This document shows, in pieces, positions 16,192 to 25,316 of a stretch of 64,000 bases of DNA. Every line of letters starts with the position of its first letter. The stretch's first letter is position 1. The notes beneath the pieces are model-generated. The model was given only the letters and a program-made list of their open reading frames with translations. It made no database searches and was not told the DNA's origin. Position numbers and translations under genes: made by a program. Origin of the DNA: Curvibacter sp. (lineage in GTDB: Bacteria; Pseudomonadota; Gammaproteobacteria; Burkholderiales; Burkholderiaceae_C); contig JAHRYV010000016.1 of NCBI GenBank assembly GCA_020621965.1, forward strand, positions 1 through 64,000. Direction: 5' to 3'.

Positions 16192-16542
16192 ATGGCGGAT
16201 TCAAAGGGCTTCGACGGCCAAGCCTTCTTTAGTGCCTTGGCCAGCAGGGTTGATGCGAAAAGCCTCACCTGGAAGCAAGTGAGTCAGTCCACAGGAGTAA
16301 GCGCATCAACATTGACGCGAATGGCGCAGGGGAAACACCCTGACGCAGCAAGCTTGGCCGCTCTGTCAGCTTGGTCAGGGTTGAACCCTGCGGAGTTTGT
16401 GGAGGGAGCCGAGCCAATCAACTCAGACTTTGTGACCGAGTTCTCAGCTCTTTTGAGAGCCCAGCAAGACCTGAGCGGCGACGCAAAGAAGGCAATAGAA
16501 GGGCTGGTGAAAACAGCCTATGAGCAATTCAAAACCAAATGA
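16192..16542 (+). CDS. XRE-type helix-turn-helix regulator
   Basis: 116 residues with a Cro/C1-type HTH at about 24-65 (SLTWKQVSQSTGVSASTLTR then MAQGKHPDAASLAALSAW) and a short helical C-terminus that could dimerise. AAGGAG 6 bases before the ATG supports the start. It is divergent from the ubiquitin-like operon across the paired palindromes and is followed after 8 bases by an ImmA/IrrE protease. In phage and ICE systems such pairs form a repressor and the protease that cleaves it, so this is the likely repressor of the operon. Confidence 0.82.
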   Translation: MADSKGFDGQAFFSALASRVDAKSLTWKQVSQSTGVSASTLTRMAQGKHPDAASLAALSAWSGLNPAEFVEGAEPINSDFVTEFSALLRAQQDLSGDAKKAIEGLVKTAYEQFKTK

Positions 16543-16550
16543 GGTAGGAC

Positions 16551-17117
16551 ATGCAGCGGGGATTCAAAGCGTTTGCGGAAAAACTTGCCGTTCAAGTACG
16601 CATGGAGATGGGTATCCCCGCTCATGGCAAGCTTTGTGCATTTCGACTGACTGAGCACCTTGGCATCCCGACGGTCGGCTTTAGCAGGCTCGCTGCAGGT
16701 GCCAAGAGTGCCGGCGTCACTGATGAGCAACTAGCGGCCCTGGAGAACGAGGTGCATGGCATGTGTATCCCGCTGGGTACTGGCCATGCCATCTTGTACA
16801 ACGACAAGAATCAACCGACGCGGCAACAAAGCGACATCGCTCACGAGGCCTCGCATATTCTGCTGCGCCATCCTCTGGCAGACATTGTGTCAGGAGCGGT
16901 GAGCCATCGCAGCAAAGAACTTGAAGAGGAAGCTGCCCACCTAGGCGGAGTGCTGTTGCTTCCCATGCCGGCGGCACTTCACATCCTTCAACAGCGGATA
17001 TCTATCGACGCCGCCGCCGCTCAGTACGGGATTAGCCCCGAGATGGTGACCTACCGATGCAATATCAGTGGTGCTCGCCAAATTCATACACGTGGGGCGC
17101 GAGCCCAGCGTCATTGA
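16551..17117 (+). CDS. ImmA/IrrE-family metallo-endopeptidase
   Basis: 188 residues with the zinc motif HEASHILL (HExxH) at about 100 and a downstream acidic helix KELEEEAAHLGGVLLLP supplying the third ligand, the hallmark of ImmA/IrrE proteases. ImmA of ICEBs1 cleaves the repressor ImmR, and Deinococcus IrrE cleaves DdrO after DNA damage. Lying 8 bases after the XRE gene, it probably cleaves that regulator on a stress or phage cue. It is convergent with polA. Confidence 0.87.
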   Translation: MQRGFKAFAEKLAVQVRMEMGIPAHGKLCAFRLTEHLGIPTVGFSRLAAGAKSAGVTDEQLAALENEVHGMCIPLGTGHAILYNDKNQPTRQQSDIAHEASHILLRHPLADIVSGAVSHRSKELEEEAAHLGGVLLLPMPAALHILQQRISIDAAAAQYGISPEMVTYRCNISGARQIHTRGARAQRH

Positions 17118-17206
17118 GCGGACCATAACGGATCAAGGTCTGCTATCTGGCGGGCACCTCGGAGTCCGTTCCTGGCCGCAATCCGCCGCTCAAGCTTGAC
17201 GCGCAA

Positions 17207-19981
17207 TCAATGCGCCTTGTCCCAGTTCGGCCCCACCCCCACCTCGGCCAGCAGCGGCACCTTGAGCTGGGCCACGCCGGCCATGATCTTCGGGATCTCG
17301 TGGCGCAGCCAGGCGACCTCGTCGTCGGGCACTTCGAACACCAGTTCGTCGTGCACCTGCATGATCATCTTGGTCTTGCGCTTTTCCGCGTCCAGCACTT
17401 CCTGCACCTTGTTCATGCTGAGCTTGATGAGATCGGCCGCCGTGCCCTGCATGGGGGCGTTGATGGCGGCGCGCTCGGCGCCGCTGCGGCGCGGGCCGTT
17501 GGGGGAGTTGATCTCGGGCAGGTAGAGGCGGCGGCCGAACACCGTCTCGACGTAGCCGCGGGCCTTGGCCTGCTGGCGCGTGTCGTCCATGTACTGTTTC
17601 ACGCCGGAGAAGCGCTGGAAATAACGCTCGATGTAGTTCTTGGCCGCGGTGTTGTCGATGCTCAGGCTCTTGGCCAGGCCGTAGGCGCTCATGCCGTAGA
17701 TCAGGCCGAAGTTGATGACCTTGGCGTAACGGCGCTGCTCGCTGCTCACCGCGCTGGTGGGCACGCCGAAGACCTCGGCCGCGGTGGCGCGGTGCACGTC
17801 CATGCCGTCGTGAAAGGCCAGCAGGAGCGCGGCGTCGCCGCTGATGTGGGCCATGATGCGCAGCTCGATCTGCGAGTAGTCGGCGCTGGCAATCTGGCAG
17901 CCGGGCGGGGCCACGAAAGCTTCGCGCACGCGCCGGCCCTCCGGTGTGCGGATGGGGATGTTCTGCAGGTTCGGGTCGTTGCTGGACAGGCGGCCCGTCA
18001 CCGCCACCGCCTGCGCGTAGTGGGTGTGCACGCGGCCGGTGCGCGGGTGCGCCAGCTGGGCCAGCTTGTCGGTGTAGGTGCCCTTGAGCTTGGACAGGCC
18101 GCGGTGCTCCAGAATCTTGGCCGGCAGGGGGAAGTCCTCGGCCAGTTTCTCCAGCACTTCCTCGTCCGTGCTCGGCGCGCCGGTGGCGGTCTTCTTGACC
18201 ACCGGCAGGCCCAGCTTGGTGAAGAAGATCTCGCCGATCTGCTTGGGGCTGCCGAGGTTGAACGGTTGCCCGGCCAGCGCATACGCCTCCTCCTCCAGCT
18301 GCAGGATGCGCTGGCCCAGCGCGTGGCTTTGCGCGGCCAGCGTGGGCGCGTCGATCAGCACGCCGTTGCGCTCGATGCGATACAGGGTCTCCGAACTGGC
18401 CATTTCCAGCTCGTAGATGAAACGCAGCTTCTCGTCGGCCTGCAGCAGCGGCCAGAGGACGCGGTGCACGTCCAGGGTCTGGTCCGAGTCCTCGCAGGAG
18501 TATTCGGCCGCGCGCGCGATGTCGACCTGGCTGAAGGGGATCTGCTTGGCGCCCTTGCCGCACAGGTCTTCGTAGTTGATGCCGCTGCGGCCCAGGTGGC
18601 GCTCGGCCAGGCTGGCCAGGCCGTGCGGCTTGTGCACTTCCAGCACGTAACTCTGCAGCATGGTGTCGTGGGCGTAGCCCTGCACCTCGATGCCGTGGTT
18701 GGCGAAGACGTGGCGGTCGTATTTGATGTGCTGGCCCAGCTTCTTGGCCGCGGGGTTCTCCAGCCAGGGTTTCATCTTCGCCAGCACCTCGTCGCGCGGC
18801 AGCTGCGCGGGGGCGCCGGGGTAGTCGTGGGTGAGCGGGATGTAGGCCGCCTCGCCCGGGACCACGCTGAAGGAAATGCCCACGATCTCGGCCACCATCT
18901 CGTCGAGCGAGGTGGTCTCGGTGTCCACGGCCACCAGCTCGGCGGCCTGCACCTTCTGCAACCAACGGTCGAAGCTGTCCCAGTCGAGGATGGTGTCGTA
19001 CTTGAGCTGGCTCACGCGGGGCGCCACCGGCGCGGCCGGTTCGTCGAACAGGCCGGGCTCGGTGTTCGAGGATTTGGCGGCGGGCGCGGCAGGGGCATCA
19101 CCGCCGAGCGCACGCGCCAGGCCCTTGAAACCGTACTTCTCGTAAAAGTCCTTCAGTGCCACCGTGTCGGGTTGACCCACGGCCACGGCGTCCAGCGCCG
19201 GCAGGCCGGGCACCCAGCCGTTGAGGTCGCAGTCGGTCTTGATGGTCAGCAGCTGGCGGCCGGTGGGCAGCCAGTCCAGCGCCTTCTTCAGGTTCTCGCC
19301 GACCGCGCCCTTGATGGCGTCGGCGTTGGCGACGATGTTGTCCAGCGAGCCGTATTCCTGCAGCCACTTGGCGGCCGTCTTGGGGCCGACCTTGGCCACA
19401 CCGGGCACGTTGTCGACGGCGTCGCCGACCAGGGTCTGGAAATCGACCATGAGCCGCGGCGGCACGCCGAACTCGGCCTCCACGCCGGCCACGTCGCGGC
19501 GCTTGCCGTTCATGGTGTCGACGATGGTGATGTGCGGCGTGACCAGCTGGGCCAGGTCCTTGTCGCCGCTGCTGATGACGACTTCCACCTCGTGGCTGGC
19601 GCCGGCCACGGCCAGGGTGCCGATCACGTCGTCGGCCTCCACACCGGGCACGTCCAGCACCTTCCAGCCCATCAGGCGCACCACCTCGTGGATGGCCTCG
19701 ATCTGGGCGCGCAGGTCGTCCGGCATGGGCGCGCGCTGCGCCTTGTACTCGGGGTAGAGCGCGTCGCGGAAGGTCGGGCCCTTGGCGTCGAACACGCAGG
19801 CGGCGTACTCGGGATGCACCTCCTTGAGCAGGCTCTGCAGCATGTTGATCATGCCGCGGATGGCGCCGGTGGGCGCGCTGGTCGGGTCCCCCGGCACGGC
19901 GCGCAGGTCCGGCATGGCGTGATAAGCGCGGTACAGGTAGCTGGAACCGTCGACCAGCAGCAGGATTTTCTTGTCGCTCAT
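17207..19981 (-). CDS. polA: DNA polymerase I
   Basis: 924 residues with all three PolA domains: 5'-3' exonuclease (about 1-290, DGSSYLYRAYHA and GVEADDVIGTLA), 3'-5' exonuclease (about 325-520, VAVDTETTSLDE with the DxE metal ligands intact) and polymerase (about 560-924, DYSQIELRIMAHISGD and VHDELVFEVP). Full activity is expected in Okazaki-fragment processing and repair. The ATG at 19981 (MSDKKILLLVDGSS) is the homologous start. It forms the right border of the accessory island. Confidence 0.97.
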   Translation of the reverse strand: MSDKKILLLVDGSSYLYRAYHAMPDLRAVPGDPTSAPTGAIRGMINMLQSLLKEVHPEYAACVFDAKGPTFRDALYPEYKAQRAPMPDDLRAQIEAIHEVVRLMGWKVLDVPGVEADDVIGTLAVAGASHEVEVVISSGDKDLAQLVTPHITIVDTMNGKRRDVAGVEAEFGVPPRLMVDFQTLVGDAVDNVPGVAKVGPKTAAKWLQEYGSLDNIVANADAIKGAVGENLKKALDWLPTGRQLLTIKTDCDLNGWVPGLPALDAVAVGQPDTVALKDFYEKYGFKGLARALGGDAPAAPAAKSSNTEPGLFDEPAAPVAPRVSQLKYDTILDWDSFDRWLQKVQAAELVAVDTETTSLDEMVAEIVGISFSVVPGEAAYIPLTHDYPGAPAQLPRDEVLAKMKPWLENPAAKKLGQHIKYDRHVFANHGIEVQGYAHDTMLQSYVLEVHKPHGLASLAERHLGRSGINYEDLCGKGAKQIPFSQVDIARAAEYSCEDSDQTLDVHRVLWPLLQADEKLRFIYELEMASSETLYRIERNGVLIDAPTLAAQSHALGQRILQLEEEAYALAGQPFNLGSPKQIGEIFFTKLGLPVVKKTATGAPSTDEEVLEKLAEDFPLPAKILEHRGLSKLKGTYTDKLAQLAHPRTGRVHTHYAQAVAVTGRLSSNDPNLQNIPIRTPEGRRVREAFVAPPGCQIASADYSQIELRIMAHISGDAALLLAFHDGMDVHRATAAEVFGVPTSAVSSEQRRYAKVINFGLIYGMSAYGLAKSLSIDNTAAKNYIERYFQRFSGVKQYMDDTRQQAKARGYVETVFGRRLYLPEINSPNGPRRSGAERAAINAPMQGTAADLIKLSMNKVQEVLDAEKRKTKMIMQVHDELVFEVPDDEVAWLRHEIPKIMAGVAQLKVPLLAEVGVGPNWDKAH

Positions 19982-20042
19982 GGGCAGTATCAATGGTGCA
20001 GACGCCGATTGTGCCTGTGTCGTTGTGTCCGGGCGCAGGTTC

Positions 20043-20048
20043 TACAAT
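20043..20048 (+). promoter_or_regulatory. -10-like hexamer directly before DUF2782 start
   Basis: TACAAT ends 6 bases before the ATG at 20055 and CCCGGG fills the gap, leaving no room for a leader with a Shine-Dalgarno. Confidence 0.45.
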
Positions 20049-20054
20049 CCCGGG

Positions 20055-20390
20055 ATGCCTGCCGCCGCCCCTTTCCTTTCCCGCCTGCTGCCCGCCCTGT
20101 GCGGCCTGGCGGCGGCCACGGCGCTGGCCCAGGCGCCGGCGCCGCAGCCGCGTGGCGCCGCCTCGGCGCCCAAAGGCGGCCCCGAGCAGAAGATCGAGCG
20201 CATCCGCCACGAAGACGCGGGCTCGCGCATCGACGAGCTGCGCGTGGGCGGCGAGACGAAGCACATCACCGTGAGCCCCAAGGGCAGTGCCCCGGCCTAC
20301 GAGGTGCCCCCCGAAAGCAACAACCGCAATCCGGCCGGCACCGAACGCGAACGCAGCGGCTCGGGCGGCTGGAAGATCCTTGGATTTTGA
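20055..20390 (+). CDS. DUF2782 exported small protein
   Basis: 111 residues: a signal peptide (SRLLPALCGLAAATALAQA) then a soluble domain with IERIRHEDAGSRIDELRVGG and a conserved C-terminal GGWKILGF, diagnostic of DUF2782. Function unknown. In Burkholderiales it lies between polA and thrB, as here, starting from a promoter between the divergent polA and itself; thrB follows after 3 bases. Confidence 0.85.
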   Translation: MPAAAPFLSRLLPALCGLAAATALAQAPAPQPRGAASAPKGGPEQKIERIRHEDAGSRIDELRVGGETKHITVSPKGSAPAYEVPPESNNRNPAGTERERSGSGGWKILGF

Positions 20391-20393
20391 TCG

Positions 20394-21383
20394 ATGGCAG
20401 TTTTTACCGAAGTCTCATTCGATGAGGCCAGCGCCTTCCTGCAGACGCTGGGCCTGGGCCAGCTGCAGCAGCTCGAAGGCTGCAAGGGCGGCATCGAGAA
20501 CACCAACTATTTCGCCACCACCGACCAGGGCGCTTATGTGCTGACCCTGTTCGAGCGCCTGAGCTTCGAGCAGCTGCCCTTCTACCTGCACCTGATGAAG
20601 CACCTGGCGCTCAAGAGCATCCCGGTGCCGGACCCGGCGACCAACCGCGACGGCGACATCCTGCACAAGCTCAAGGACAAGCCGGCCGCCGTGGTGAACC
20701 GCCTGCGCGGCAAACACGAACTCGATCCCACGCCAGCCCACTGCGCGGCCGTGGGCGCCATGCTGGCAAAGATGCACCTGGCCGGCCAGGACTACACCCG
20801 CCGCCAGCCCAATCTACGCGGCCTGGCCTGGTGGAACGACACCGTGCCGCTGGTGTTGCCGCACCTCAGCGCCGAGCAGGCCACGCTGATCCGCGGTGAG
20901 CTGGCCTACCAGAACCATGTGGCGGCCTCGTCCGCCTACGCCGCCCTGCCGCGCGGCCCCATCCACGCCGACCTGTTCCGCGACAACGTCATGTTCGACG
21001 GTCCGCGCGAACAGCCGGAGCTGACCGGCTTCTTCGACTTCTATTTCGCCGGCGTCGACAGCTGGCTGTTCGACCTGGCCGTGTGCCTGAACGACTGGTG
21101 CATCGATCTGGCCACGGGCGAGACCGACTTGGCACGCAGCGCCGCCTTCGTGCAGGCCTACGCGGCGGTGCGCCCGCTCACCGCGGCCGAGCGCCAACTG
21201 CTGCCCGCCATGCTGCGCGCCGGCGCCCTGCGTTTCTGGACCTCGCGCCTGTGGGACTTCCACCTGCCGCGCGAAGCCAGCATGCTGCAGCCGCACGACC
21301 CCACCCACTTCGAGCGCGTGCTGCGGCAGCGTGTGCTGCACCCCCTGCATGCGGCCGAGCTGCTGGAAACGAGCCCGGCATGA
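20394..21383 (+). CDS. thrB: Homoserine kinase
   Basis: 329 residues of the aminoglycoside-phosphotransferase-fold homoserine kinase type found in Burkholderiales and Pseudomonas. It has GIENTNYF near the N-terminus, the catalytic loop [14 protein letters not shown] and the metal Asp in GFFDFYFAG. It phosphorylates L-homoserine in threonine biosynthesis. It is cotranscribed with DUF2782 upstream and overlaps the next membrane-protein gene (ATGA). Confidence 0.95.
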   Translation: MAVFTEVSFDEASAFLQTLGLGQLQQLEGCKGGIENTNYFATTDQGAYVLTLFERLSFEQLPFYLHLMKHLALKSIPVPDPATNRDGDILHKLKDKPAAVVNRLRGKHELDPTPAHCAAVGAMLAKMHLAGQDYTRRQPNLRGLAWWNDTVPLVLPHLSAEQATLIRGELAYQNHVAASSAYAALPRGPIHADLFRDNVMFDGPREQPELTGFFDFYFAGVDSWLFDLAVCLNDWCIDLATGETDLARSAAFVQAYAAVRPLTAAERQLLPAMLRAGALRFWTSRLWDFHLPREASMLQPHDPTHFERVLRQRVLHPLHAAELLETSPA

Positions 21384-22180
21384 AACTCAACATCGTCCCC
21401 GCCCGCACCGGCTTTGTGTGGTTCCGCGCCGGCCTGCGCACCTTCTGGCAGCAGCCGCTGGCGCTGGCCGGCCTGTTTTTCATGTTCATCTCGCTGATGT
21501 CCGTGGCCAGCCTCATCCCCTATCTGGGCAGCGTGCTGGCGCTGGCTTTGCTGCCGGCGGCCACGCTGGGCCTGATGGCCGCCACGCGCGAAGCGGCTCA
21601 GGGCAAGTTCCCCATGCCGTCCATCCTGATCAGCGCCTTTCGCGCCGGCCGCCAGCAGGCGCGCGCCATGGCCGTGCTGGGCGCCGTCTATGCCGCCGGC
21701 TTCCTGCTGGTGCTGGGCGCCTCGGCCCTGGTCGACGGCGGCGCCTTCGCCAAGATCTACCTGGTGGGCGGCACGCTCACACCCGAGCTGGTGCAGTCGG
21801 CCGCCTTCCAGAACGCCATGTGGGTGGCCATGGCCCTGTACCTGCCCTTCTCCATGATGTTCTGGCACGCGCCGGCGCTGGTGCACTGGCATGGCGTGTC
21901 ACCCGTCAAGAGCCTGTTCTTCAGCGTCGTGGCCTGCGTGCGCAACATCGGCGCCTTGGCGCTGTACATGCTGGCCTGGGCCGGCCTGTTCATGGGCGTG
22001 GCGACCGTCCTCATGCTCCTGAGCGTCATCCTGGGTGCGCCCGGGTTGATGAACACGCTGATGTTCCCCGCCGCCATGATGCTGGCGGCGATGTTCTTCA
22101 GCTCGATCTGGTTCACCTTCCGCGACAGCTTCGTCGCCGACGACGAGCCCCCGCCCGCGGACACCACGGCCACCGTCTGA
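21380..22180 (+). CDS. BPSS1780-like integral membrane protein
   Basis: 266 residues with about six predicted membrane helices, starting [20 protein letters not shown], the family opening. The function is unknown; the family is found next to thrB in many betaproteobacteria. The ATG overlaps the thrB stop as ATGA, which decides the start and implies translational coupling. A longer in-frame version running back through thrB is rejected. Confidence 0.82.
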   Translation: MKLNIVPARTGFVWFRAGLRTFWQQPLALAGLFFMFISLMSVASLIPYLGSVLALALLPAATLGLMAATREAAQGKFPMPSILISAFRAGRQQARAMAVLGAVYAAGFLLVLGASALVDGGAFAKIYLVGGTLTPELVQSAAFQNAMWVAMALYLPFSMMFWHAPALVHWHGVSPVKSLFFSVVACVRNIGALALYMLAWAGLFMGVATVLMLLSVILGAPGLMNTLMFPAAMMLAAMFFSSIWFTFRDSFVADDEPPPADTTATV

Positions 22181-22227
22181 TCCCAACCGGCGCCCACGGG
22201 CGCACGACCAACACAAGGAGCCTGCAC

Positions 22228-22941
22228 ATGGGCGCGCAATGGAAAGCAAAAGGCAAGGCGCAGGTCGCCGATGCCAAGGGCAAGCTGTTCGGCAAGCTGG
22301 CCAAGGAAATCATGGTGGCCGCGCGCGGCGGGGCCGACCCTGCCCTCAATTCCCGCCTGCGCCTGGCGGTGGAGCAGGCCCGCAAGGCCTCCATGCCCAA
22401 GGACACGCTGGAGCGCGCCATCAAGAAAGGCGCCGGCCTCACGGGCGAGGCGGTGCATTTCGAGCACGTGATGTATGAAGGCTTTGCCCCGCACCGCGTG
22501 CCGGTGATGGTCGAATGCCTGACCGACAACGTGAACCGCACCGCGCCGGAAATGCGTGTGCTGTTCCGCAAGGGCCAGCTCGGCACCTCGGGCTCGGTGG
22601 CCTGGGATTTCGACCACGTGGGCCTGATCGAGGCCGAAGCCGCCGCCGCGGGCGCCGACCCGGAGCTGGCCGCCATCGAGGCCGGCGCGCAGGACTTCGA
22701 GGCCCCGGGTGAAGACGGTGTGTCGCTCTTCATCACCGATCCCGCCGACCTGGATCTGGTGAGCCGCGCCCTGCCGGCCCAGGGTTTCACCGTGCTGAGC
22801 GCCAAGCTGGGCTACAAACCCAAGAACCCCGTGGACCCGGCCAGCCTGAGCGCCGAGCAGCTGGAAGAAGTGGAAGCCTTCCTGGCCGCCATCGACGCGC
22901 ACGACGACGTGCAGAACATGTACGTCGGGCTGAAGGGCTGA
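22228..22941 (+). CDS. YebC/PmpR-family regulator (TACO1-like)
   Basis: 237 residues with the highly conserved N-terminal segment [20 protein letters not shown] and the three-domain architecture of YebC/PmpR proteins. Relatives act as DNA-binding regulators or, as shown for TACO1-like members, help ribosomes translate difficult proline stretches. AAGGAG 7 bases before the ATG fixes the start. It ends 8 bases from the convergent fabF-like gene. Confidence 0.93.
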   Translation: MGAQWKAKGKAQVADAKGKLFGKLAKEIMVAARGGADPALNSRLRLAVEQARKASMPKDTLERAIKKGAGLTGEAVHFEHVMYEGFAPHRVPVMVECLTDNVNRTAPEMRVLFRKGQLGTSGSVAWDFDHVGLIEAEAAAAGADPELAAIEAGAQDFEAPGEDGVSLFITDPADLDLVSRALPAQGFTVLSAKLGYKPKNPVDPASLSAEQLEEVEAFLAAIDAHDDVQNMYVGLKG

Positions 22942-22948
22942 GACCTGC

Positions 22949-24280
22949 TCACAGGCGAGGACCGGTCCCCGCTCCCGCCTCCGAAGCCGCGTAGCGGCGC
23001 AGGATGAGGCTGGCATTGACGCCGCCGAAACCGAAGCCGTTGAGCATCGCATGCTCGATGGGCAGCGTCCTGGGCGCACCCCGGATCAGGTCCAGCCCGT
23101 CCGCGGCTTCATCCAGTGCTTCCAGATTGAGCGTCATGGGAGCGACCTGGTGCTGCAAGGCCAGGGTGCAGAAGACCGCCGCGGTGGCCCCGGCAGCCCC
23201 CAGCATATGCCCCGTCGCCCCCTTGCTGGAGCTGATCGCCACCTTGGCGCCTGCACCGAATACCGCCTTCACCGCTTGCAGTTCAGCTGCGTCCCCGACG
23301 GGTGTCGAAGTGGCATGCGCCGACAGGTATTGAATATCGCCCGCGGACAAGCCGGCCTGTCGCAGCGCCACTTCCATGGCCTCGCGCGCGCCACGACCAT
23401 CTTCCGGCGCCGCCGTGATATGGAAGGCATCCGCCGTCGAGCCATAACCCACCACTTCGGCCAGCGGCTTGGCACCTCGGGCCAAGGCATGCTCCAGCGC
23501 TTCGATCACCAGGATGGCGGCGCCTTCCCCGATCACAAATCCGTCGCGCGCCCGGTCAAAAGGCCGGGAGGCTCTGTGCGGCTCTTCATTGAACTGCGTC
23601 GAAAGCGCGCGCGCCGCGGCGAAACTGCCCAGCGTCACCGGATCGATCACGGCCTCGGCACCGCCACACACCGCCATGTCGGCTTCGCCGACCCGGATCA
23701 AGCGCGCCGCGTCTCCGATCGCTTGCACACTGGCCGCACATGCCGTTGCCGGTGCACCGAGAGGGCCTCTCAAACCGTGACGGATGGACACATGCCCGGC
23801 CGCCAGATTGACGAGAAAAGACGGCACGGTAAACGGCGACAGGCGTCGAATGCCTCGCTCTTGAGCCAGGCGGACGGCATCGGCGATGGCCGGGAAACCA
23901 CCGACGCCGGAGGCGATGATGGTCGCCACACGGCTGCGTTCGGACTCGGATGCAGGGGTCCATGCGGCCTGAGCCATCGCCTCCTCGGCCGCAACGAGCG
24001 CAAGTTCGATGAAACGATCCATCTTCCTGCGTTCTTTGGCGGCAATACGATCGCCCGTGTCGAGCCCTCCATCGGTGTCATGCTCGGCACTCGGCACCAT
24101 CCCCGCAACTTTGCAGGGCTGGTCCAGCGCCAGGGCCTGCGGCAAGGCCCGGACGCCGCAAGCGCCGGCCAGCAGGCGCTGCCATGAGAGATTCGCCCCA
24201 CAAGCCAATGGAGAGACCAGACCGAGGCCGGTGATCACAACGCGACGAGAGACCCCACCCCGCAAACTTTCAGATTGCAT
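22949..24280 (-). CDS. fabF: Beta-ketoacyl-ACP synthase II (FabF-type)
   Basis: 443 residues with the complete condensing-enzyme triad: Cys in ATACAASVQAIGD, His in LSAHATSTPVGD and His in KGATGHMLGAAGA. It elongates acyl-ACP with malonyl-ACP. It is not in a fab operon: it is divergent from a TetR regulator, suggesting an accessory, inducible KAS II rather than the housekeeping enzyme. AAGGAG 5 bases before the ATG at 24280 sets the start; a GTG two codons earlier is ignored. Confidence 0.85.
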   Translation of the reverse strand: MQSESLRGGVSRRVVITGLGLVSPLACGANLSWQRLLAGACGVRALPQALALDQPCKVAGMVPSAEHDTDGGLDTGDRIAAKERRKMDRFIELALVAAEEAMAQAAWTPASESERSRVATIIASGVGGFPAIADAVRLAQERGIRRLSPFTVPSFLVNLAAGHVSIRHGLRGPLGAPATACAASVQAIGDAARLIRVGEADMAVCGGAEAVIDPVTLGSFAAARALSTQFNEEPHRASRPFDRARDGFVIGEGAAILVIEALEHALARGAKPLAEVVGYGSTADAFHITAAPEDGRGAREAMEVALRQAGLSAGDIQYLSAHATSTPVGDAAELQAVKAVFGAGAKVAISSSKGATGHMLGAAGATAAVFCTLALQHQVAPMTLNLEALDEAADGLDLIRGAPRTLPIEHAMLNGFGFGGVNASLILRRYAASEAGAGTGPRL

Positions 24281-24300
24281 GCGCACTCCTTTTGATTAGT

Positions 24301-24336
24301 ATCGTCATCATAACATTTAGAGTACGATCGTCATCA
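24301..24336. promoter_or_regulatory. Direct repeats ATCGTCATCA in the fabF/tetR divergent promoter
   Basis: ATCGTCATCA occurs at 24301-24310 and 24327-24336, 26 bp apart, in an AT-rich patch between the divergent fabF-like and tetR genes. It is a candidate binding site for the adjacent TetR protein, though TetR operators are usually palindromic. Confidence 0.45.
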
Positions 24337-24362
24337 AACTCAAAACAGACACGGGAACTTCG

Positions 24363-25004
24363 GTGAAGGTAAGCAAGGAACAGACGACATTGAATCGCGA
24401 GGGCATCCTGGATGCCGCCGCAAGGTTGTACCGGCAACAAGGCTTCAAGGGCATCGGCGTGGCCGACATCACACGGGCCGCCGGATTGACGCACGGCGGC
24501 CTGTACCGGCACTTCAAATCCAAGGAAGACCTGGCGGCCCAAGCGTGTGCGCGGAGCTTCGACTGGACGCTGGCACAGCTTGCCTCCAGCGGACCACAAC
24601 TGGATTTCACACCGGCTTCGGTGGCCGCGAACTACCTCACGGCAGCCCATCGCGACGCCCCTGGCCGGGGCTGCCCGGTCGCCGCCTTGGCTACCGACGT
24701 GGGCCGTGAAGGCGGAGAAGTGGCCGACGCCTTCGTGGCAGGCGTCAGACGCTACCTCGCCGAATTCACGCGGCACCGCCCCGATGGCTCCATTGCCCAC
24801 CCGCCCACTCCGGCAGATCGCGCGCGTGCGATCGAGTTGGTCACGCAACTGGTCGGCGCGCTGGTGCTGGCCAGGGCCACGGCGTCATCCGACACGGCCC
24901 TGTCCGACGAAATCCTAGACACGGTGGCGCAAGGGATCGCCCAGCGGGACTGGGATGCCCAAACCCCGCCCCATCGTCCGGTCACCAAGCGGTCACGCCG
25001 CTGA
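24363..25004 (+). CDS. TetR/AcrR-family transcriptional regulator
   Basis: 213 residues with an N-terminal TetR HTH (ILDAAARLYRQQGFKGIGVA then GGLYRHFKSKEDL) and the common ligand-domain GCPVAALATDV motif. The start is GTG. It is divergent from the fabF-like gene and probably represses it, sensing a fatty-acyl or xenobiotic ligand (inference). A 36-bp piece of its coding sequence (24851-24886) recurs inverted just downstream. Confidence 0.88.
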   Translation: MKVSKEQTTLNREGILDAAARLYRQQGFKGIGVADITRAAGLTHGGLYRHFKSKEDLAAQACARSFDWTLAQLASSGPQLDFTPASVAANYLTAAHRDAPGRGCPVAALATDVGREGGEVADAFVAGVRRYLAEFTRHRPDGSIAHPPTPADRARAIELVTQLVGALVLARATASSDTALSDEILDTVAQGIAQRDWDAQTPPHRPVTKRSRR

Positions 25005-25006
25005 GA

Positions 25007-25088
25007 CTCAGGTCACCGACGTCAGCTTGGCCACCGACAGGGCCAGCCACTTGACGCCGTGGCCCTGGCCAGCACCAGCGCGCCGACC
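25007..25088. repeat. Chimeric fragment: uvrD 3'-end copy joined to inverted tetR copy
   Basis: 25007-25063 matches 26469-26525 (end of the uvrD-like gene) at 55 of 57 positions in the same orientation. 25053-25088 is a perfect 36-bp reverse complement of 24851-24886 inside tetR. The two segments join through the shared GCCGTGGC at 25056-25063. This is what microhomology-mediated template switching leaves. Confidence 0.85.
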
Positions 25089-25118
25089 GACAAAGTCCGG
25101 TGCTGCACCGGCCCAGAT

Positions 25119-25190
25119 TGTCGCCATGACGTCAGTTGTCGACCTGCGGGACCCGTGAGGAGCCTGCGGGCTGTCGCCATGGCGTCAGTT
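25119..25190 (+). repeat. Short direct repeats in the SBP leader region
   Basis: TGTCGCCATGRCGTCAGTT occurs at 25119-25137 and 25172-25190, 53 bp apart; CCTGCGGG also occurs twice between them. It belongs to the rearranged stretch before the substrate-binding-protein gene. Confidence 0.6.
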
Positions 25191-25316
25191 TTCGGGTATT
25201 CCACGACGTTTGCGCAAACCTCTGCTCACAGAATGCCGTTGCCCGTCGCCGCATGGATGCTGATCCGTCCGGGCGGTCACGGGCCACGCAATTACTACAT
25301 TCGAGGAGACTCCAGC

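Noticed and set aside
11787-17206. The island as an intact ICE or prophage because of the XRE/ImmA pair
   Set aside because: No integrase, excisionase, relaxase, replication or structural gene, and no att repeats at the borders.
17210-20425. Plus-strand open frame of about 1070 codons opposite polA
   Set aside because: Antisense shadow of polA with repetitive composition; polA has all its domains.
25022-25204. 60-codon minus-strand frame containing a TetR-like VGALVLARATAS segment
   Set aside because: The segment is the inverted 36-bp copy of the neighbouring tetR gene inside the chimeric repeat, not a second regulator.
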